A stretch of 31,086 bases of DNA. Source: CAZVBV01 sp964509975. GTDB lineage: Bacteria; Patescibacteriota; Gracilibacteria; UBA4473. The notes below the pieces were generated by a model. That model was not told where the DNA came from. It did no database searches and worked only from the letters and a program-made list of their open reading frames with translations. The stretch lies in assembly GCA_964509975.1 (NCBI GenBank), contig CAZDZO010000014.1, positions 1 through 31,086 on the forward strand, given 5' to 3'. The position numbers were made by a program, and so were the translations under genes. Positions 7,070 through 15,030 of this stretch are shown piece by piece (positions within the stretch are counted from its first letter, which is position 1; every line of letters begins with the position of its first letter).

Positions 7070-7396
7070 ATGATTGCAAAAAAAAATCGGTTCACCACAA
7101 AACTCTTTGACCGGCTTTTTCGTCGTTCAAAAAAGATGCATGTGGGCAACTTTCTTTTTCTTGTGTCAGATGCCCGAGGGGAAGCAAGATTCTCTGTCGT
7201 AGTAGGAAAAAAAACATCAAAACTTGCTGTCGACCGAAACCGACTTCGTCGACAATTGTATGAAATAATTCGCGAAAAAATGGTGCCCGCAAAGCTCAAT
7301 AAAAACGTTATTTTGCTGTACAAGGGAAGCAAAATCTTGGAAAATCCTGCAGAATTCAAGCACGCTTGTACAAAACTAATTTCTCTTCTCTCATGA
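7070..7396 (+). CDS. rnpA: ribonuclease P protein component
   Basis: The 108-aa basic protein partners the RNase P RNA in trimming tRNA 5' leaders. The family signature is present as DRNRLRRQLYEIIRE (about residues 56-70, canonical RNRxKRRLRE), preceded by a basic helix region and RFSVVVGKKTSKLAV and followed by VILLYKGS. ATG 7070 gives MIAKKNRFTT; the longer open frame upstream is AT-rich spacer and rpmH-overlapping sequence. Its TGA stop overlaps the yidC start as ATGA (7393-7396), so the two are coupled. Confidence 0.93.
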   Translation: MIAKKNRFTTKLFDRLFRRSKKMHVGNFLFLVSDARGEARFSVVVGKKTSKLAVDRNRLRRQLYEIIREKMVPAKLNKNVILLYKGSKILENPAEFKHACTKLISLLS

Positions 7397-8670
7397 AAAC
7401 GAACGAAAAAACATCAAAATTCTTTAAAAGTTTCCTCATTTGGTTCGCCGTCTTTTATCTCGTTCTTTTGGGAATTGAAAAGTTTTGGGGAAAAGATGAA
7501 GTCGAAACAATAACACCAGAAAATGCGGAAATTGTTCTTGAGCGAACAAAGAAATCGGTGGTTATTGGGAATTTGGTTTTCTTTAAAATAGAAAACAAGC
7601 TGGATAAAACAATTGATTTCATCTCTCCTTGTGAAGATCAAGAAAACCTAAAAGTGCTTCGCGTGGTCAACGACCAAACCGTTGCAATTTCAAATGATGG
7701 ATTCTCTCACTGTAATGGAAAACGAGTAGATCCTTTTTCTGTCGAACCAGGTGCAAAATATCAATTTAGTTTGAGAGACTTTAATCTCGATTTCTTTTCT
7801 GAAGAAGGGGCCTATCAACTCGAAATGAAATTCCAAGCCGGAGAAGAAACCATTTCAACTACTTCTAATACCGTTAAATTAAAAGATGCTGGGGCTTTTC
7901 GACTGCTTTTTCGTGCTATTGTATCAAAACCGCTCTTTAATCTTCTTGTCTTTTTGACGCGGATCTTACCAACACATTCCTTTGGATGGGCCATTGTTAT
8001 TATGACGCTCATTGTCCGATTAGCACTCTTTTTGCCAAATCAGAAGGCTATGAAGTCACAGCGAGAACTTCAAAAACTACAACCAAAACTTGCTGATCTG
8101 AAAGAAAAACACAAGGGCAACCAACAAATGATTGCCACTGAAACCATGAAACTCTACAAGACACACAAGATTAATCCGATGAGTTCGTGCTTGCCGATGC
8201 TTTTCCAGATGCCATTTTTGATTGGGATTTATTACATCGTAAGAGAAGGACTTTCCCCACACCTCGATTATCTACTCTATAGCGCACAAGGAAACCTTGA
8301 TCTTTCAATGGTGGACGCTCAATTTTTTGGACTCAACCTTGATCTAATTCCCGTCATGCCAACATCAATTATTTTGGCTGTTCTTGTCGGAGGCGCGCAA
8401 TGGGGTGCGGTAAAACTGTCACTTGTTGCAAAAAAGAGAAAAGAGAAAAAATCTGACAAATTGGTGGTCAAAAAAGAAGGAGTTGCTGGGCAAATGGATC
8501 AAATGAATAAAGTCATGCTCTGGGTTATGCCCGCAATGATCGCCTACTTTGCGACAACATTCCCAGCGGGAGTCAGTATCTACTGGCTTACCTCAACCGT
8601 TTTTGGGATTTTCCAACAGAAACTCGTGAACCATCAACTTGATAAGCCACAAGTTGTGAAGAAAGTCTAA
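7393..8670 (+). CDS. yidC: YidC/Oxa1/Alb3 membrane protein insertase
   Basis: YidC inserts and folds membrane proteins alone or with SecYEG. The 425-aa protein has an N-terminal membrane anchor (about 13-29) and a short extracytoplasmic beta domain (about 40-165, smaller than in E. coli). The conserved core includes FGWAIVIMTLIVRLALFLP with the groove arginine Arg209, the coiled cytoplasmic hairpin RELQKLQPKLADLKEKH, and PMSSCLPMLFQMPFLIGIYYI. The terminal part contains FPAGVSIYWLTSTVFGIFQQ and a basic tail. The start at 7393 overlaps rnpA by ATGA. Signal and length are intermediate between Gram-negative YidC and Gram-positive SpoIIIJ types. Confidence 0.96.
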   Translation: MKTNEKTSKFFKSFLIWFAVFYLVLLGIEKFWGKDEVETITPENAEIVLERTKKSVVIGNLVFFKIENKLDKTIDFISPCEDQENLKVLRVVNDQTVAISNDGFSHCNGKRVDPFSVEPGAKYQFSLRDFNLDFFSEEGAYQLEMKFQAGEETISTTSNTVKLKDAGAFRLLFRAIVSKPLFNLLVFLTRILPTHSFGWAIVIMTLIVRLALFLPNQKAMKSQRELQKLQPKLADLKEKHKGNQQMIATETMKLYKTHKINPMSSCLPMLFQMPFLIGIYYIVREGLSPHLDYLLYSAQGNLDLSMVDAQFFGLNLDLIPVMPTSIILAVLVGGAQWGAVKLSLVAKKRKEKKSDKLVVKKEGVAGQMDQMNKVMLWVMPAMIAYFATTFPAGVSIYWLTSTVFGIFQQKLVNHQLDKPQVVKKV

Positions 8671-8679
8671 GAGTTTCTT

Positions 8680-8790
8680 GTCATTCCGACCGAAGCGAAG
8701 TGATTCCTTTCTGTAGGATGGAGAAAAATTGCAACCCACAGCTTTAGCTGTGGACTTTTAATTGTATTAGGTTCCCGCCTTCGCTGGAAT
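8680..8790. repeat. Degenerate CATTCC element containing a GCTTTAGC hairpin
   Basis: Left part begins GTCATTCC (8680). Right part is the hairpin TTCCCGC-CTTC-GCTGGAA within TTAGGTTCC...GGAATG (about 8767-8790). Nested between them is CCACAGC-TTTA-GCTGTGG (8736-8753), matching the hairpin at 5291-5310 with a C-G to A-T pair swap. It looks like one repeat family inserted in or next to another, downstream of yidC. Confidence 0.5.
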
Positions 8791-8821
8791 GTGGAGGATG
8801 GTTAATTATGCCTTTACCCCC

Positions 8822-8850
8822 TTGCTCAAATACGCTTTTTGTGGTATAAT
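8822..8850 (+). promoter_or_regulatory. promoter of the PrsW-like gene
   Basis: A perfect TATAAT (8845-8850) with extended -10 TGG (8842-8844) and a weak -35 TTGCTC (8822-8827) at 17 nt. AAGGAG at 8851-8856 is 15 nt from the ATG and at the predicted transcription start, so it is unlikely to serve as a Shine-Dalgarno. Confidence 0.7.
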
Positions 8851-8871
8851 AAGGAGAAGAGTTAATATTTC

Positions 8872-9963
8872 ATGCGAGAAATTCTATCGACACTGTTTAC
8901 CGGAAACTCATTGCTGTATATAGCAATGAGCCTCCTACCTATTCTCGCCTGGTTATATTTCTTTCAAAAGAAACACCCTGAGAAGCGATCTTATGTACTT
9001 CTCACATTTGTTGCAGGAATGCTTGCTGTTATTCCTATTAAGCTCTATGAGGCCTATTGGGACACCGCTGTGTTTTATTTTCAGCACGCAAACCTCTTTC
9101 AATACATTGAGACTTTGGCACATTTACCAAATCTTTCTAAATTCTTGGCCTATATAACCATCAATGCCTTAGTTGGAGTTGGGTTTTTTGTTTTTACGGG
9201 ACTGTTAATGTTTCTTTTGGAGATAGGAACTCGTGACAATACGCTCAAGGTTTTTAAAACAAAAGTAAAAAAGGCCATAGAAAGTCCTCTCTTTTTCATT
9301 TCTATTGGAATTCTTTGTGGAATAGTGGCCTTCCTTTTATCCTCTACATTCAATAATCGTATCTGGTTCTTTGTTGTGGTAGGAATGCTAGAAGAGTTCG
9401 TAAAACACCTTGTTCTACGCTTTTCTAACGAAGAAAAGGTACGCTCTGTAGACGATGCACTCTCCTTTGCAATTATTGTGGCACTCGGATTTTCTTTTGT
9501 AGAAAACATTGTGTATTTCCACAACTTTGCCTCACTCGCAAGCACAGGCGTAAAACAACTCTCTATTTTCTTTGTGCTCCGGTCAACCATTTCTGTTATG
9601 GCACACGTGTGTTTCTCAGCTATTTTGGGATACTTTTATGGCGTGGCGAAATTTTCACGAGAGATTTATCAACAAGAAGTACAACAAAATAAACACCCAA
9701 TTATCAAGAGGCTTCACAAACTCGTTCGCATGAAGGGGTCTACACTTTTTCACGAAGAAAAAATGATGGAAGGAATGCTCCTTGCCATGATTTGTCACGC
9801 TGTCTTTAATTGGCTTCTCGAGATGGGACAAGTCACACTAATGATCCCTTTTCTCATGGTAATGTTCTTTATCGTATTAAGCTTATTTCATCGCAAAAAA
9901 ATACAAACCCAAACTGGCATTCTCGCCAGACAGGCATTGCCTCCGTTTTCTGCGCAACACTAA
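8872..9963 (+). CDS. PrsW-like intramembrane metalloprotease
   Basis: A 363-aa multi-pass protein with about eight to nine hydrophobic segments. The PrsW/Rce1-like catalytic motifs are present in order: GMLEEFVKH with Glu174-Glu175, GFSFVENIVYF with Glu211-Asn212, SVMAHVCFSAILG with His245, and MICHAVFNWL with His309 and Asn313. In Bacillus, PrsW cuts the anti-sigma factor RsiW; no sigma/anti-sigma pair is next to it here, so its substrate is unknown. A charged cytoplasmic loop (about 260-295) separates the last helices. It has its own extended -10 promoter. Family fairly sure. Confidence 0.82.
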   Translation: MREILSTLFTGNSLLYIAMSLLPILAWLYFFQKKHPEKRSYVLLTFVAGMLAVIPIKLYEAYWDTAVFYFQHANLFQYIETLAHLPNLSKFLAYITINALVGVGFFVFTGLLMFLLEIGTRDNTLKVFKTKVKKAIESPLFFISIGILCGIVAFLLSSTFNNRIWFFVVVGMLEEFVKHLVLRFSNEEKVRSVDDALSFAIIVALGFSFVENIVYFHNFASLASTGVKQLSIFFVLRSTISVMAHVCFSAILGYFYGVAKFSREIYQQEVQQNKHPIIKRLHKLVRMKGSTLFHEEKMMEGMLLAMICHAVFNWLLEMGQVTLMIPFLMVMFFIVLSLFHRKKIQTQTGILARQALPPFSAQH

Positions 9964-10230
9964 GGGGAATTTTCGATTGCTCCCTCGAGTCCGAGCGAAG
10001 CTCTCTACCCTCTCGGCCATGAGCTCGAAGCCGAATGATCAGAGTCGAGGACCACTTTTCGATTTGGAAAACTCAACCCAGGTTGGAGTCCTTTTCATTC
10101 TTTCTTTTTAATTCCCTCTCGTTATCCCAGAATCCCGAAGGGATATCCGGGACCCATCCAGCAAGTCAGAGCTCTCAACAAAAAAGCACGAACCTCTGTT
10201 CGCGCCTTTCATTTTTAAAACTATAAACTA
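9964..10230. other. non-coding spacer with degenerate repeats
   Basis: No convincing gene. It has a GC-richer stretch (about 9975-10055) with TTCGGCTTCG-like and GAGCTC motifs resembling the spacer at 29310-29395. A palindrome at 10121-10160 (ATCCC-GAA-GGGAT inside TCCC/GGGA, then GGGACCCA) shares words with the CATTCC repeat family. A terminator sits at 10180-10205. Confidence 0.5.
10180..10205 (-). terminator. intrinsic terminator of the sigma-region-4/HARE gene
   Basis: On the minus strand: stem GCGCGAAC / GTTCGTGC (8 bp with one G-U), loop AGAG, followed by six T residues. It starts 26 nt past the gene's stop. Confidence 0.75.
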
Positions 10231-11316
10231 TTAACTCGTCTTCGGTTTTCTTCCTCGTTTTCGTCGCTGGATATTATCCAGTGAAGCATCATATTCATAC
10301 ACCGCTCGCCCAACACGTTTGAAGAATGGATATTTTTGAAGGTTAAGTGAGATTGTTCCAAGTCGGATATCTCTTTTTTTCAAAACAGCTTCGATAATTT
10401 CTTGTCGTTTCATTGGACCATTGTGTTCTTGAAGCACTGTTTTGATCACATCACAAACCGTTCCTGCAACCAATCCCCAATCCTTAAGTCCGTACATTCC
10501 ACGTCCTACCAATACGAATTCTTCATGTCGAATGAGTTCATTATGGATCGCTTGCGGTGTAACACTCTTCTTTGAATCAAAGTCCTGAAGTACGTGCTTG
10601 ATAATGTCGGTGAAATGCAAGGGTTTTCCAATCTTCTTCAATGAAATAAGAATTTTATCTTTAATAGATCGAGGATTAATAAATCTCCATGATTTAAGTC
10701 CCCATCCATTTTCGGTACTCATAAATCCCCATCCAATTTGTAACACTGATTCCATCATTGCTGCCGAATGCTGTGGGAGTGCTTTTGCAATCTCGTTCAT
10801 TTCAAGCGGCGCTTTTTTCTTTTCAAGCATGTTTTCGATAGACTTACTTACAACTCGAACCTCTGCCAAATTAAGATCTTTCGTTCTCCAAAATGGTCGA
10901 AAAAATTGATTCTTTTCTTGTTTAAGTAATTTGTCTGATACTCTCATCGCAAGCTTCATAGCATTTCCGTCGAGTTCTTTTGTATTCTCAATTCGTTTGA
11001 GCATTTCAGAAATAAGAACATCTTCTGAAATCACTTTTCCGTGTTCAAGGAGAATAGAATATGCCAATTCGTGAATCTGTCTCATAGACGGATCCATAGA
11101 AATTCGTGCCAATTTTTTAATAGCAACCGCCTCAATTTGTCGAACACGTTCTCGTGTAATAGAATAACTCTTCCCAATTTTATCCAATGTTTCTCGTGGA
11201 TAATCCCCCAATGGAAATCGTCGTTCTATAATATCCTGCTCTTTTTCTGTAAGCAGCCCGAGTAATCGATTCATCAACTCAGAAAAGTTAATGGACTTGG
11301 AGGTTGTATCATTCAT
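10231..11316 (-). CDS. sigma-70 region 4 / HARE-HTH transcription regulator
   Basis: A 361-aa putative DNA-binding, RNA-polymerase-associated protein. Residues about 18-72 form a sigma-70 region 4 helix-turn-helix (LTEKEQDIIERRF, then YSITRERVRQIEAVAIKKL). Regions 1-3 of a sigma factor are absent, so it is not a complete sigma factor. A second part (about 218-280) resembles a HARE-HTH domain as in RNA polymerase delta (ILISLKKIGKPLHFTDIIKH, VLVGRGMYGLKDWG), followed by another winged-helix-like segment (about 285-342). The tail is a basic AT-hook-like KRGRKPK. ATG 11316 is chosen; the longer frame covers the promoter. It diverges from the ribosomal cluster. Confidence 0.8.
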   Translation of the reverse strand: MNDTTSKSINFSELMNRLLGLLTEKEQDIIERRFPLGDYPRETLDKIGKSYSITRERVRQIEAVAIKKLARISMDPSMRQIHELAYSILLEHGKVISEDVLISEMLKRIENTKELDGNAMKLAMRVSDKLLKQEKNQFFRPFWRTKDLNLAEVRVVSKSIENMLEKKKAPLEMNEIAKALPQHSAAMMESVLQIGWGFMSTENGWGLKSWRFINPRSIKDKILISLKKIGKPLHFTDIIKHVLQDFDSKKSVTPQAIHNELIRHEEFVLVGRGMYGLKDWGLVAGTVCDVIKTVLQEHNGPMKRQEIIEAVLKKRDIRLGTISLNLQKYPFFKRVGRAVYEYDASLDNIQRRKRGRKPKTS

Positions 11317-11380
11317 GTTTGTGTTTTTAGGAAGGGGGAAGGACGAGAAAATTAAGGGTTTTCTGTTCTCTTCATAGGCA

Positions 11381-11409
11381 ACTTTACTTACAAAAAAAAA
11401 GTCTGTCAA
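11381..11409 (-). promoter_or_regulatory. promoter of the sigma-region-4/HARE gene
   Basis: Minus strand TTGACA (11409-11404), 17-nt spacer, TAAAGT (11386-11381). A second TTGACA lies upstream at 11433-11428 without a matching -10. The leader would be about 58 nt, longer than most in this window. Confidence 0.5.
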
Positions 11410-11557
11410 ACTTTTTTTCTGCTTTTCTGTCAAGCCCCCCCGTTTCCCACAGAGAGAACCCGATAGAACCTTGTTTTTTTTTATTGTATTCACCTTGTCT
11501 TGACGAGATTTTTTTCGTTCTGATTGTTGCCGCTAAAAAAGAAGTCTATAAAAATAT

Positions 11558-11585
11558 TTGACAGAAATTCGTTTTTTTATACACT
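11558..11585 (+). promoter_or_regulatory. S10 operon promoter
   Basis: TTGACA (11558-11563), a 16-nt spacer and TACACT (11580-11585), about 22 nt before the rpsJ ATG. The leader is too short for the long L4-binding attenuator known from E. coli, so that mode of autoregulation looks absent. Confidence 0.65.
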
Positions 11586-11613
11586 CCGCGGGCTCTTTTG
11601 AAGTTAAAAGCGC

Positions 11614-12051
11614 ATGCTAACTACTAAAACAACGGCTTCGGTAAAGAAAACAACGAAGAAATCTCCTTCGAAAAGTGCCCCTAAGAAAGAGGCTCCAAAA
11701 AAAGAAACTTCTTCTAAAGCAACAAAAAAAGCCACTGTTGTGTCGGCTCCACGTGTTCGTATCATTGTAAAGTCATTTGACTACACGGTGATCGACGAAG
11801 CAGCGAAAGCTATCGTGGAAACGGCTGAGCGGGGCGGGTCACTTGTAAGTGGTCCTGTCTTGATGCCGACAAAAATCAAAAAGTACACCGTTAATCGGAG
11901 CTTTTTTGTAAACAAAGATGCACGTGATCAATATGAGATGCGAATTCATAAGCGACTCATTGATATAAAAGAGCCCACTTCTCAAACCATCGAATCCCTC
12001 CAAAACTTGGCGTTGCCAGCAGGAGTCGATGTTGAAATCAAAATGATGTAA
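11614..12051 (+). CDS. rpsJ: 30S ribosomal protein S10 with lysine-rich N-terminal extension
   Basis: S10 sits in the 30S head and, in other bacteria, also joins NusB in antitermination. The conserved part starts near residue 46 (APRVRIIVKSFDYTVIDEAAKAIVETAERGG) and includes SGPVLMPTKIKKYTVNRS and MRIHKRLIDIKEP. Total length is 145 aa against about 102 usually. The extra 45 N-terminal residues are Lys/Ser/Thr/Ala-rich repeats of the KKxxxK type and probably disordered. No internal ATG starts the conserved part, so the extension appears genuine. It heads the cluster and is followed by rplC after 2 nt. Confidence 0.95.
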   Translation: MLTTKTTASVKKTTKKSPSKSAPKKEAPKKETSSKATKKATVVSAPRVRIIVKSFDYTVIDEAAKAIVETAERGGSLVSGPVLMPTKIKKYTVNRSFFVNKDARDQYEMRIHKRLIDIKEPTSQTIESLQNLALPAGVDVEIKMM

Positions 12052-12053
12052 CC

Positions 12054-12641
12054 ATGAAAGGTATTTTAGGACGCAAAGTCGGTATGACGCGAATCATTTC
12101 TCCAGAAAGTAGAAAAATGATTCCCGTAACGGTGCTCGAAGCACCGGCAAATGTCGTTTTGCAAGTCAAAACAAAGGACTCTGATGGATACGATGCTGTC
12201 GTATTGGGTGCTTTTGAACGAAAGAACTTTGGAAAGAATGAAAATCAAAAGTATAAATTTGTACAAGAGCTTCTTATGGAAGAAGGAACCGATCTAAAAA
12301 AAGGAGATACGGTTACACTTGAATCACTCAAGGAACTTGAAACTGTAAAAGCTTCTGGTACCTCTAAAGGACGAGGATTTTCCGGAGTTATCAAACGACA
12401 CAATTTCCAACGAGGAAGAGAAACTCACGGATCTCACCATCATCGAGAACCGGGATCTGTTGGGATGTGTGCGAAACCAGGTCGAATTCTTCGAGGGAAG
12501 AAAATGCCTGGACAGTACGGATCTGAAAGTGTGACGTTACGATCTGTTGAGGTCGTTGAAATAGACGAAAAGAATAATCTCATCGCCTTGAAAGGAGCTC
12601 TTCCTGGGGCAAAAAATAGCTTTATTTTCTTGTGTGGATAA
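12054..12641 (+). CDS. rplC: 50S ribosomal protein L3
   Basis: A 195-aa L3, which contacts the peptidyl transferase region. It begins MKGILGRKVGMTRI, has the typical FSGVIKRHNFQRGRETHGSH extension with HREPGSVG and the loop RGKKMPGQYGSESVT, and ends in EIDEKNNLIALKGALPG. It is slightly shorter than E. coli L3 (209 aa), mainly at the C-terminus. The stop overlaps the rplD start as TAATG, suggesting coupled translation. Confidence 0.97.
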   Translation: MKGILGRKVGMTRIISPESRKMIPVTVLEAPANVVLQVKTKDSDGYDAVVLGAFERKNFGKNENQKYKFVQELLMEEGTDLKKGDTVTLESLKELETVKASGTSKGRGFSGVIKRHNFQRGRETHGSHHHREPGSVGMCAKPGRILRGKKMPGQYGSESVTLRSVEVVEIDEKNNLIALKGALPGAKNSFIFLCG

Positions 12642-13279
12642 TGAAATTTGATCTCTACGATAATACGGGAACCAAAAAAGGAGATGTAAACGCTTCGAAA
12701 GAAATCTTTGAAGCAAAAATCAATCCTGATTTGATGCATCGAGCAGTTGTTATGCGACTCGCAAACAGACGAACAAATGTCGCTCACGTTCAAACCCGAG
12801 GAGAAGTAACTGCAACAACAGCAAAAGCCTTTCGACAAAAAGGAACTGGACGAGCTCGACGAGGTGCAAAGACTACCACTCTTCTTCGTGGAGGGGGTGC
12901 TTCACATGGACCACGAAATGTACAAAACTTCTCAAAAACAATGCCGCAAAAAGAACGGCGGGCGGCACTTTTCTCAAGTTTGAGTGTAAAGGCAAAGGAA
13001 AAAGCTATCTTCTCTCTTGAGGGATTTGACTCAAAAGAACCAAAGACAAAAGCCTTTGTTTCTCTTTTGGCAAAATTGCCAAAGGCAAAAAAATATTTAT
13101 TTGTGTTGCCAGAACGAGACGATGTACTTCGAAAATCAGTTTCAAATATTCCAAACGTAAAAATAATTTTGGCCAACTACCTCAATCCATTTGATGCTTT
13201 GTGGGCTGAAAAGATTTGTTTTGTATCTGACTCCTTAAAAAAAGCAGAAGAAACTTTCCTTACGACTGATAAAAAATGA
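12641..13279 (+). CDS. rplD: 50S ribosomal protein L4
   Basis: A 212-aa L4, lining the exit tunnel. The tunnel-loop motif is AFRQKGTGRARRGAKTTTLL-like, then GGGASHGPR (about residues 66-94). The C-terminal domain ends with FDALWAEKICFVSDSLKKAEETF. ATG 12641 overlaps the rplC stop by one base; a start 9 nt upstream is less likely. The end overlaps rplW by ATGA. In E. coli L4 represses this operon; the short leader here gives no place for that structure. Confidence 0.96.
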   Translation: MKFDLYDNTGTKKGDVNASKEIFEAKINPDLMHRAVVMRLANRRTNVAHVQTRGEVTATTAKAFRQKGTGRARRGAKTTTLLRGGGASHGPRNVQNFSKTMPQKERRAALFSSLSVKAKEKAIFSLEGFDSKEPKTKAFVSLLAKLPKAKKYLFVLPERDDVLRKSVSNIPNVKIILANYLNPFDALWAEKICFVSDSLKKAEETFLTTDKK

Positions 13280-13563
13280 TAGCTACTCAAGACGTACTCA
13301 TTCAACCAATCGTTACGGAAAAGACCGTATCTGTAAAAGATAAATTTTGTTTCGCAGTTCACGGAGATGCAACAAAACAAGATGTTAAGAAAGCTGTGCT
13401 CGATTTTTATGGAACAAAAGTTTTAAAAGTGAATATTACAAACCTTCCGGAAAAATTTCGATTGGTAAAACGTGGAAAACCCGCCCGAAAACGAGCTCCA
13501 CTTAAAAAAGCGACTATAAGTTTGGCAAAGGGAGGAACTCTTGATTTTAACGCCTTTAAATAA
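13276..13563 (+). CDS. rplW: 50S ribosomal protein L23
   Basis: A 95-aa L23, located at the tunnel exit where SRP and trigger factor dock. It begins with the typical DVLIQPIVTEKTVSVKDKFCF, followed by TKQDVKKAVLDFYGTKVLKVN and the flexible basic loop RLVKRGKPARKRAPLKK. It overlaps rplD by ATGA and rplB by TAATG. Confidence 0.95.
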   Translation: MIATQDVLIQPIVTEKTVSVKDKFCFAVHGDATKQDVKKAVLDFYGTKVLKVNITNLPEKFRLVKRGKPARKRAPLKKATISLAKGGTLDFNAFK

Positions 13564-14405
13564 TGGGAATTCGAATTTTAAAAGCGAATACGAATGCACA
13601 ACGAGATACAAGTTATCTCGATACTTCTGAACTTGCGAAAGGAAAGCCTCTAAAATCTTTGCTCAAGAAATCAAAGAAAGTAACTGGGCGAGCAAACGGA
13701 ACTATTTCTATCCGTCACCGAGGCGGAGGAACTCGAAGTCACTATCGAATGGTTGATTTCAATGGTGTTGAGAAACTTGGTGTTCCAGGAAAAATTGAGG
13801 CTATTGAATACGATCCAAAACGAACAGCCCGTATTTTACTTGTGCTTTTCAAAGACGGTGATCGTCGCTACTTCCTCGCCCACAAGGGCGCAAAGGTTGG
13901 AGACGTAGTTATCGTTGATACAAAAGCGAAAGCGAAAGATGGAAATCGAATGCAAATTCAAAATATTCCCGTAGGATTTGAAATCTTCAACGTTGAAGTT
14001 ACTCCAAAAAAGGGGGGCCAAGCAGTTCGTTCTGCTGGTCAAAGTGCAAAACTGGTTTCTCTTGATGGAGAAAAAGCACAGATTGAATTTTCTTCTGGTG
14101 AAATTCGATTAGTAGAAAAAACAAATTTTGCCACCATTGGAACTGTTTCTAATGAAGAACATTCGCTCATTCGAATCGGAAAAGCCGGTCGAGTAAGACA
14201 TCGAGGACGCCGACCACATGTTCGTGGAAAGGCGATGAATCCGAACGACCATCCACATGGTGGAGGTGAGGGTGGTTCTCCTATTGGAATGAAACATCCT
14301 AAGACTCCATGGGGGGCTCCGGCTCTGGGAGTGAAAACTCGAAAAAATAAAACTAACGATAAACTTATTGTTCGTTCTCGCCACAGAGCGAAGAAAAACA
14401 AGTAA
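13563..14405 (+). CDS. rplB: 50S ribosomal protein L2
   Basis: A 280-aa L2, needed for subunit joining and peptidyl transfer. Seen are RANGTISIRHRGGGTRSHYR near residue 45, the KOW-like domain VEAIEYDPKRTARI-type (here IEAIEYDPKRTARI), and the C-terminal signature AMNPNDHPHGGGEGGSP with the functionally important histidine, then HPKTPWGAPALG and basic tail. Length matches the family (about 275). The first seven arginines include six CGA codons. It overlaps rplW by TAATG. Confidence 0.97.
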   Translation: MGIRILKANTNAQRDTSYLDTSELAKGKPLKSLLKKSKKVTGRANGTISIRHRGGGTRSHYRMVDFNGVEKLGVPGKIEAIEYDPKRTARILLVLFKDGDRRYFLAHKGAKVGDVVIVDTKAKAKDGNRMQIQNIPVGFEIFNVEVTPKKGGQAVRSAGQSAKLVSLDGEKAQIEFSSGEIRLVEKTNFATIGTVSNEEHSLIRIGKAGRVRHRGRRPHVRGKAMNPNDHPHGGGEGGSPIGMKHPKTPWGAPALGVKTRKNKTNDKLIVRSRHRAKKNK

Positions 14406-14418
14406 CCCTTCTCAAACC

Positions 14419-14688
14419 ATGCCTCGATCATCAAAAAAAGGACCGTATGTTGACCCACGACTCATGAAAAAAGTCGTTGCTATGAATGATTCTGGACAAA
14501 AAAAAGTCATTAAGACTTGGTCACGAAGTTGTACTATTACACCTGAATTCGTTGGACACACCTTCGGTGTACATAACGGAAAAGAACACATTCCTGTGTT
14601 TTGTAATGAGTCCATGGTTGGACACAAGCTTGGAGAATTCTCTCCAACACGTCGATTCCGAGGTCATGGAGGAAAACTCGCCAAATAA
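14419..14688 (+). CDS. rpsS: 30S ribosomal protein S19
   Basis: An 89-aa S19, in the 30S head near S13. It begins MPRSSKKGPYVDPRLMKKV and carries the family phrase IKTWSRSCTITPEFVGHTFGVHNGKEHIPVF, then MVGHKLGEFSPTRRFRGHGG. ATG 14419 is 13 nt after the rplB stop and gives the canonical N-terminus, while the in-frame ATG at 14368 lies inside rplB. No Shine-Dalgarno is present. Confidence 0.96.
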   Translation: MPRSSKKGPYVDPRLMKKVVAMNDSGQKKVIKTWSRSCTITPEFVGHTFGVHNGKEHIPVFCNESMVGHKLGEFSPTRRFRGHGGKLAK

Positions 14689-14700
14689 TTGTAAATCACT

Positions 14701-15027
14701 ATGAAAGCCCATCTTAGAAAAATTCGAATCTCACCAAAGAAAGCCAACGCTGTTGCGGGGCTCGTGCGTGGAAAGGACGTAAACGAAGCTTTGGATATTT
14801 TGAAATTCACTCCAAAGAAAGCGGCTGATATGTTTTATAAAGTCGTTCTCTCTGCTGCACAAAACGCAGAAAAAAATGACGACATGAAGCGAGAGAATCT
14901 AAAAATTAAAGAAATTATTGTAAACAAAGGAGAAGTTTGGAAAAGATTTCTTCCTTCTACGCGAGGACGTGCGTTGCCTCTTGCAAAACCAACAACACAC
15001 ATTTCTGTTACACTTGAAAAGAAATAA
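14701..15027 (+). CDS. rplV: 50S ribosomal protein L22
   Basis: A 108-aa L22. The globular part has RKIRISPKKANAVAGLVRGK and the long tunnel-lining hairpin is KRFLPSTRGRALPLAKPTTH, followed by ISVTLEKK. Length equals the family norm (about 110). It begins 12 nt after rpsS, with an AT-rich spacer and no Shine-Dalgarno; rpsC follows after 3 nt. Mutations in this hairpin give macrolide resistance in other species; nothing unusual is visible here. Confidence 0.96.
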   Translation: MKAHLRKIRISPKKANAVAGLVRGKDVNEALDILKFTPKKAADMFYKVVLSAAQNAEKNDDMKRENLKIKEIIVNKGEVWKRFLPSTRGRALPLAKPTTHISVTLEKK

Positions 15028-15030
15028 TTT

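Noticed and set aside
7394..7396. TGA recoded as glycine, as in Gracilibacteria
   Set aside because: TGA ends rnpA, rplD, rpmC, rpsQ and the microprotein at positions expected for stops, and no conserved gene here contains an internal TGA.
8851..8856. AAGGAG as a Shine-Dalgarno for the PrsW-like gene
   Set aside because: It is 15 nt from the ATG and coincides with the predicted transcription start after the TATAAT box.
9968..10060. A tRNA (Ser-like GGCCGAGAGGGT on the minus strand)
   Set aside because: No T-arm GGTTCGA sequence, no matching acceptor ends and no anticodon stem could be formed.
10231..11316. Complete sigma-70 factor
   Set aside because: Only region 4 is present; regions 2 and 3 needed for -10 recognition are absent.
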